A DNA stretch of 49,677 bases from CAZSDU01 sp964605775 (GTDB taxonomy: Bacteria > Bacteroidota > Bacteroidia > Bacteroidales > FEN-979). Shown here piece by piece: positions 45,302-49,677 of this stretch (within the stretch, counting starts at the first letter, position 1; every line of letters starts with the position of its first letter). The notes under the pieces were generated by a model. The model was not told the origin of the DNA. It saw only the letters and a list, made by a program, of their open reading frames with translations, and searched no databases. The stretch is from assembly GCA_964605775.1 (NCBI GenBank), contig CAZSDU010000022.1, positions 1 through 49,677 of the forward strand. Reading direction: 5' to 3'. Made by a program: the position numbers and the translations under genes.

Positions 45302-46893
45302 TTAGAAAACTACCCTGGCCGAAAATAGAACTGCTGATTTTCACATTCATAACCCTGGCCAACCTCATCCCCTTTATCTCAACAAAATTTTTTCCCAGCC
45401 TCGATGGCGCTTCCCACCTTAGCAATGCAAACATCATCAACCAGCTTTTAATTTATCAGAATGATTTGTTCCGTCAGTTTTTCCAGATTAATCCGGAACC
45501 TGTCCCAAACTGGACTTCTCACTTATTACTTTCGTTCTTTGGATTGATTTTCCCGGCCTTCCTGGCGGAAAAGATCATTGTTGTATCACTCCTTCTCGGC
45601 CTTCCGTTTGCCTTCCGATCCTTGATGAAGACACTGGAACCAGAAAATATAAGTCTTAGCTACCTTGTCTTTCCCTTCACCCACTCCATGTTCTTGTTTT
45701 TCGGATTTTTTAATTTCTGTATCGGGATTGTCTTTTTCATGATCACCCTGCGCTACTGGCTGGTGAGGCAAGGGATTATCAAAGGGTTGAAAGAAATACT
45801 TATCCTGTTTTTCTTTATCCTTATTACTTATTTCTCCCATATCCTTGTGTTCGGTGTACTGCTGATCATCATTGCCATACATATCTTGGCCAATACTCTT
45901 TCGGGCTTATCCCGAAACACCATGGAAAGAAAAAAACTTTTCCGTGATTTTTTCCTTAAAACCGGCATCATTACGATGGCTTCTGCAATTCCCCTTTTCC
46001 TTTTTGTTTACTTTTTTCTTTCACGACCAGGAATCAGGGAAATATCCTTCCTGACGAAATCACAACTCCTTGAATTTTTGTACAGGATCCGCCCGCTGAT
46101 TTCTTTTAATCCTGAGAAAGAAGGGATCTTTACGATCATTTTATTCGGACTGTTGGTTTTTCTCCTTCTTACCGGCGTTCTGATCATGGCTTACCGTTTT
46201 TTCAGTTTGAAAAACAAAAAGGTAAACCCAAATTCAGTATGGCTTATACCATCTGTTTTCACCCTTCTGTTATTGTATTTTTTCCTTCCTGACGCTTACG
46301 GAACTGCAAGTTATACCAATCTCCGGTTGGGATTTGTCTTGTTCCTGCTGATCATCCTCTGGATTTCGACCTTTCCACTTCCCCGTTGGATGGGTATAAT
46401 GGCAGCAACTACAGCCATAGCGGTCAATGTCATGATGATTGAGTTTAACAAACCGCTCATCCGTGAATTCGGGAAGATGGCCGAGGACTGCAACAAAGCA
46501 TCCCAGTATGTCGCGCCAAACAGCCTGGTTTTACCCATTTATCTGATGGACAACTGGTTTACTGGACATTTTGTGGATTACATAGCGGTTGATAAACCTA
46601 TCCTGATGGTGTACAACTATGAATGTGAAACGGGTTATTTCCCTGTGATATGGAATACATCCTCCAAACCCAATTATTTTATAGGCAATCCATCAGATTC
46701 CTCTCATTATATCAATTTTGCCTTAAGCGGAGAACGGGAAAGCTTAAAAGTCAACTATATCTTTGTCATGGGAAAGATTGATCCAGGGAAGGACTGGTTT
46801 TTTTCGATGCTTGATAAAATTCTGGTCAAGACTTATGTTCCGGTTTATTCCACTGAATTTTGCTGTCTTTATCAGTCTTTACCTATTTATTGA
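45298..46893 (+). CDS. Polytopic membrane protein, possibly GT-C-like (531 aa)
   Basis: About ten to twelve membrane helices are visible. The first periplasmic loop contains FFPSLDGASHLSNANI. An acidic residue followed by His in loop 1 is seen in GT-C-fold glycosyltransferases and related lipid-linked sugar enzymes. The C-terminal 130 or so residues are soluble and mixed (VLPIYLMDNWFTGHFVDYI). I do not recognise a defined family, so the GT-C idea is only a fold-level guess. It is the last gene of the coupled porin-TPR-membrane protein set. Its 3' end overlaps the convergent guaC-like gene by 11 bp. Confidence 0.7.
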   Translation: MIRKLPWPKIELLIFTFITLANLIPFISTKFFPSLDGASHLSNANIINQLLIYQNDLFRQFFQINPEPVPNWTSHLLLSFFGLIFPAFLAEKIIVVSLLLGLPFAFRSLMKTLEPENISLSYLVFPFTHSMFLFFGFFNFCIGIVFFMITLRYWLVRQGIIKGLKEILILFFFILITYFSHILVFGVLLIIIAIHILANTLSGLSRNTMERKKLFRDFFLKTGIITMASAIPLFLFVYFFLSRPGIREISFLTKSQLLEFLYRIRPLISFNPEKEGIFTIILFGLLVFLLLTGVLIMAYRFFSLKNKKVNPNSVWLIPSVFTLLLLYFFLPDAYGTASYTNLRLGFVLFLLIILWISTFPLPRWMGIMAATTAIAVNVMMIEFNKPLIREFGKMAEDCNKASQYVAPNSLVLPIYLMDNWFTGHFVDYIAVDKPILMVYNYECETGYFPVIWNTSSKPNYFIGNPSDSSHYINFALSGERESLKVNYIFVMGKIDPGKDWFFSMLDKILVKTYVPVYSTEFCCLYQSLPIY

Positions 46894-47947
46894 AGCGATT
46901 CAGGCTATTCTGACTGATCAGATGCCAATCCGGTTTTCCGATAAATCCTTCCAGGTCATGACTATCCGTATAGGACATGGCAGAGGATAAATAATCCTTG
47001 AAATTATCCACCCAGCCCGACAAAGTATATTCTACCTGGATCATCCGAGTCACGCCTTCGGAGGAACGGATCTCATTTCCTAAGTGAGCCTGGACTTCCT
47101 TGGTACTCATTCCACGAAATTTTTTGTAAAACAAAGAGCCCATTTTAAAAGCTGTTCTGACTTCTTCGCTATATTGGTCCACCTTATCGCCTGGGACAGT
47201 GTAACCTTCAAATTTTTTATTTGCGGCAAAGGTATGCCCCGCCGACTCCAGGGCTTTATTGAAGATCCCTCCACACATCACATAATCGGCGCCAAGAGCC
47301 AGGGCTTTGATGATGTCGGCATACTTCCTGATCCCTCCATCAGCCACGATTTTTGCAAAAGCACCGGATTTCCGGCTTTTCATTACATGAATGTCGTAGA
47401 TCAGCGATGCCAGCGGATATCCTATACCGGTATGCACAGAAGTACTGCAACCTGATCCATTGCCGACACCCACCCGAACATAATCAGCGCCAGCCGAGGA
47501 GAGTTCAAAAAATGTTTCCGGGTTGGCAACATTGCCTGCCATAAGAATCAATTGATCCCCGTATATTTCTTTGGCTTTGCTTACGGTCCCAAACAACCTT
47601 TTCATATGTCCGTTGGCAATGTCAATACAGATAAAAAAAGGAGCAGAGGATTCCATGAGAGGGGAGTTGACAAAAAGATGCTCCACCTGATCCAGACTCA
47701 AGGCCATCCACCCTTTTGTACCCACGATATCCCGGGTGTTAAAATTTCTTGTTTCTGTCCTCGGGATGATAGGATTAATATGGTTTTTCTCGTAAATCTT
47801 ACGGTGGTCAAGGTCAGTAACCGTATCCATGGGGGCAGTAAACAAGGGCAGCATACCCTTTCCATCCATTATCTTCACTGTTTTTCTGGAGTTGATTGAA
47901 CTCAGAACAGCCGGACTGATCAAAATATCGTCGAAGTCAAATTTCAT
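46883..47947 (-). CDS. GMP reductase/IMP dehydrogenase family enzyme, divergent type
   Basis: The protein has about 354 residues. The start at 47947 (MKFDFDDILISP) is chosen, but ATG 47956 and GTG 47962 are in frame and closer to the upstream stop. Barrel features are PLFTAPMDTV, ICIDIANGH, LMAGNVANPE, the catalytic loop GVGNGSGCSTSVHTGIGYP with the nucleophilic Cys, and VADGGIRKYADIIKALALGA. The C-terminal flap has FRGMSTKEVQ. There are no CBS domains, so the size fits GMP reductase. However, the loop GSGCSTS differs from the standard GS(V/I)CTTR, so whether it is a GMP reductase or an IMP dehydrogenase is open. It is in an operon with the DUF389 gene. Confidence 0.85.
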   Translation of the reverse strand: MKFDFDDILISPAVLSSINSRKTVKIMDGKGMLPLFTAPMDTVTDLDHRKIYEKNHINPIIPRTETRNFNTRDIVGTKGWMALSLDQVEHLFVNSPLMESSAPFFICIDIANGHMKRLFGTVSKAKEIYGDQLILMAGNVANPETFFELSSAGADYVRVGVGNGSGCSTSVHTGIGYPLASLIYDIHVMKSRKSGAFAKIVADGGIRKYADIIKALALGADYVMCGGIFNKALESAGHTFAANKKFEGYTVPGDKVDQYSEEVRTAFKMGSLFYKKFRGMSTKEVQAHLGNEIRSSEGVTRMIQVEYTLSGWVDNFKDYLSSAMSYTDSHDLEGFIGKPDWHLISQNSLNRFNK

Positions 47948-47963
47948 GTTGAGCATGATCACA

Positions 47964-49310
47964 TTATTTGTCGATTACTATTCTTACCGGATAACCGGTC
48001 AACCTTTGCTGAAGCCATTCTTTGATTCGCTTCATGTCATGTTTATCGGGATTCCTTTTAACTTTGAGATAGGCCAGATAAGCAGTATCCGATTTTTTCG
48101 TTCCTGGTTTACGGATGATCACCATGGACACGGATACCTCTTCGGCCAGAGGAAACAGGACTTTAATTTCCGGGATCAGGGTTCCGTTGCCAGAAAAATC
48201 TTCCAGCCCTTTCAATTTTTGCTCCAGCATTTGAATTTTCTCTTCCTTTACAGCAAGTATCTCCTGGGTTTTGGTATATAATTCCTCGACAATTTCTGAT
48301 TTCATGCTGGTGATCTCGGTGGGGTTAAGTTCATTTACTCCCTGTTTAACCAGGAGTTTAGCATTCATGAGGTGGTAATCAGGCATTTTTTTCTTCGCGT
48401 TTTCAAGCAGCTCATTGCTGACTCCTTTTCCAATGTAAACCAAAGAGATTGTTTTTTCTGAAGCGCTGATTTTCCTTTCGATGATGGTATTGTCATTGAA
48501 ATTTAATTCCTTGTTAATGAAGTGGGCAGAATTGGATTCAAACACATTCCGTTGAATCATCTGGTAAGCGATATAAATACTGGGCAAGAGGGTGATAATC
48601 ACGATAGTGTAGATGAAAAGCTTTACCTTTTTTGCCGTATGTTCATCTTTGTACTGTATCAGAGGGAAATGTAAAAATCTAACCATCAGGAAAGTAGCAA
48701 GGCAAATAAAAACGCTGTTGATAAAGAAGAGGTATAAAGCGCCGGCAAAGTAGTACATATTCCCCACGGCAAGCCCGTAACCTGCTGTACATAAAGGAGG
48801 CATAAGTGCAGTAGCGATGGCTACGCCGGGGATTACATTTCCCTTGGATTTGCTAGAGGTCGCGATGACCCCGGCCAGTCCTCCAAAGAAAGCGATCAGC
48901 ACATCATACACTGTGGGGGTGGTACGGGCCAGTAATTCTGAATGGGCTTCCGCCAAAGGGGTGGAAACAAAATACAGCGTCGAGGCGCATAAGCTGATGA
49001 TGACGGCAATGGAATAATTGTAGGCTGAGGTTCGGATCAGCCTGAAGTCATTGATCCCGGCGCCAAGTCCTATCCCCATGATGGGACCCATCAGGGGGGA
49101 GATCAGCATGGCACCAATGATCACCGCCGTGGAATTCATGTTCAGGCCGATGGAAGCCAGAAAAATGGCAAAGATCAATACCCAGAGGTTGGTTCCCCTG
49201 AAATAAATGCTTTGCCTGATCGATTGTATTACCTCCTCCACCCCGGCCTGCTCATCCGAGAGATTGAAGCGGTCTTTTAAAAATGCTTTAAAACTTGTGT
49301 TATATGGCAT
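47964..49310 (-). CDS. DUF389 (TIGR00341-type) membrane protein
   Basis: The protein has 448 residues. The N-terminal 240 or so residues hold about six membrane helices, with the family signatures GLNMNSTAVIIGAMLISPLM and GVAIATALMPPLCTAGYGLA. The remainder is a soluble domain with a coiled-coil segment (TKTQEILAVKEEKIQMLEQK), less usual for the minimal family. The function of DUF389 proteins is not established. It is first in a two-gene unit with the guaC-like gene (6 to 16 nt gap depending on the start used). Confidence 0.92.
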   Translation of the reverse strand: MPYNTSFKAFLKDRFNLSDEQAGVEEVIQSIRQSIYFRGTNLWVLIFAIFLASIGLNMNSTAVIIGAMLISPLMGPIMGIGLGAGINDFRLIRTSAYNYSIAVIISLCASTLYFVSTPLAEAHSELLARTTPTVYDVLIAFFGGLAGVIATSSKSKGNVIPGVAIATALMPPLCTAGYGLAVGNMYYFAGALYLFFINSVFICLATFLMVRFLHFPLIQYKDEHTAKKVKLFIYTIVIITLLPSIYIAYQMIQRNVFESNSAHFINKELNFNDNTIIERKISASEKTISLVYIGKGVSNELLENAKKKMPDYHLMNAKLLVKQGVNELNPTEITSMKSEIVEELYTKTQEILAVKEEKIQMLEQKLKGLEDFSGNGTLIPEIKVLFPLAEEVSVSMVIIRKPGTKKSDTAYLAYLKVKRNPDKHDMKRIKEWLQQRLTGYPVRIVIDK

Positions 49311-49342
49311 AGAAATGTTTTGATATTATTTAATTTCAATCC

Positions 49343-49350
49343 CAAATTTA
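49343..49350 (-). promoter_or_regulatory. -7 box (TAAATTTG on the minus strand) for the DUF389-guaC unit
   Basis: The plus-strand sequence CAAATTTA is an exact reverse-strand TAnnTTTG match 32 bp upstream of the DUF389 start codon. The rest of the gap to 49465 shows no gene. If the IS110 remnant is real, the stretch 49380-49465 would be its left non-coding end. Confidence 0.5.
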
Positions 49351-49465
49351 CAAGAAAACTTTCTTTTTACACATAGACGAATAAAAATCCAGCCCGGAAC
49401 TCAAACGCTTTATGTACTCGAGGCACATTCATAACTAAGCACATAATCTATAAACTTGGTATTAT

Positions 49466-49609
49466 ATGCAACGAGTATGCGGACTGGATGTACACAAAGA
49501 TACTATATTTTCTGCGACATTTGATGGTAAGAAGCATGGCCCGGCAAGAGAATATTTAAGGTGTACTTTGACCCCGATATTTCAGATAGCTTCAAATTTT
49601 TTGAGATAG
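49466..49609 (+). pseudogene. IS110-family transposase remnant (N-terminal fragment, 47 codons)
   Basis: The frame starts MQRVCGLDVHKDTIFSATFD, the standard opening of IS110-family DEDD transposases, with the first catalytic Asp in GLDVHK. Similarity seems to continue through AREY and TLTPIFQIASNFL, then a TAG at 49607 ends the frame after 47 residues, against about 320-400 in an intact enzyme. The sequence after the stop (49610-49677) does not read on as transposase in any frame I can recognise. It is probably a degraded or truncated copy, though the window edge prevents a firm statement on what follows. Confidence 0.72.
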
Positions 49610-49677
49610 AAATTGCAGACCGTTACAAGGCGAAACAACGATAGAAGTAAGGTGCATTTTTGTCAATATATGGAAAA

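Noticed and set aside
49561..49660. Frame reading VYFDPDISDSFKFFEIEIAD as a separate gene
   Set aside because: It is short, has no start codon in context, and overlaps the transposase remnant out of frame; no family is recognised.

Overview
The window looks like chromosomal DNA of an environmental member of the Bacteroidota, probably Bacteroidales-like. The evidence is a SusC/SusD pair, four proteins ending in a type IX secretion (T9SS) type A sorting domain, many short lipoprotein signals, a LruC-domain protein, a DUF3078 protein, and repeated matches to the Bacteroidota -7 promoter box (TAnnTTTG) in front of transcription units. The left edge cuts a tRNA-Arg and the right edge lies in the remnant of an IS110-family transposase.

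Left part (1-8.9 kb): tRNA-Arg(TCT); a 50-codon Pmp3/YqaE membrane protein gene only 6 nt behind it; an unknown secreted protein paired with a papain-like (C70/AvrRpt2-like) cysteine peptidase carrying a T9SS tail; a short stretch with two direct repeats resembling insertion-sequence ends; a LamG plus LruC lipoprotein; mscL; a DUF3078 protein; and a 1001-residue membrane hybrid histidine kinase on the minus strand.

Middle part (9-34.5 kb): an alpha-glucan (starch/glycogen) locus. It holds a branching enzyme (glgB, GH13_8 type), two paralogous T9SS-exported proteins built of repeated starch-binding-like modules, peptidase E, and a seven-gene operon of an SLC45-type MFS transporter, a degenerate S9-peptidase-like lipoprotein, amylomaltase (malQ), a SusA-like neopullulanase, a second MFS transporter and two further GH13 enzymes. 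Next come susC/susD on the opposite strand and a large T9SS-exported GH13 amylase. The inferred flow is surface binding and cutting by the T9SS proteins, uptake by SusCD, periplasmic trimming by GH13 enzymes, inner-membrane import by the MFS carriers, and cytosolic rearrangement by MalQ and GlgB. No SusR-like regulator, SusE/SusF lipoprotein, GH97/GH31 alpha-glucosidase or maltose phosphorylase is visible.

Right part (34.5-49.7 kb): an unknown exported protein diverges from a tripartite RND efflux operon (adaptor, pump, outer-membrane channel). The operon appears to run on into a BBP2-like porin, a TPR protein and a polytopic membrane protein, the last three coupled by overlapping stop/start codons. 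On the minus strand follow a divergent GMP reductase/IMP dehydrogenase and a DUF389 membrane protein, then the IS110 remnant. Three copies of a short REP-like intergenic repeat, built on the 9-mer ATCGTAAAT and in two copies enclosing a hairpin, sit just in front of start codons at about 19.8, 37.3 and 40.5 kb. The most notable signals are the S9 pseudopeptidase inside the starch operon, the T9SS proteins apparently replacing SusE/SusF, the start-codon-proximal REP-like repeats, and the uncharted porin-TPR-membrane protein module.
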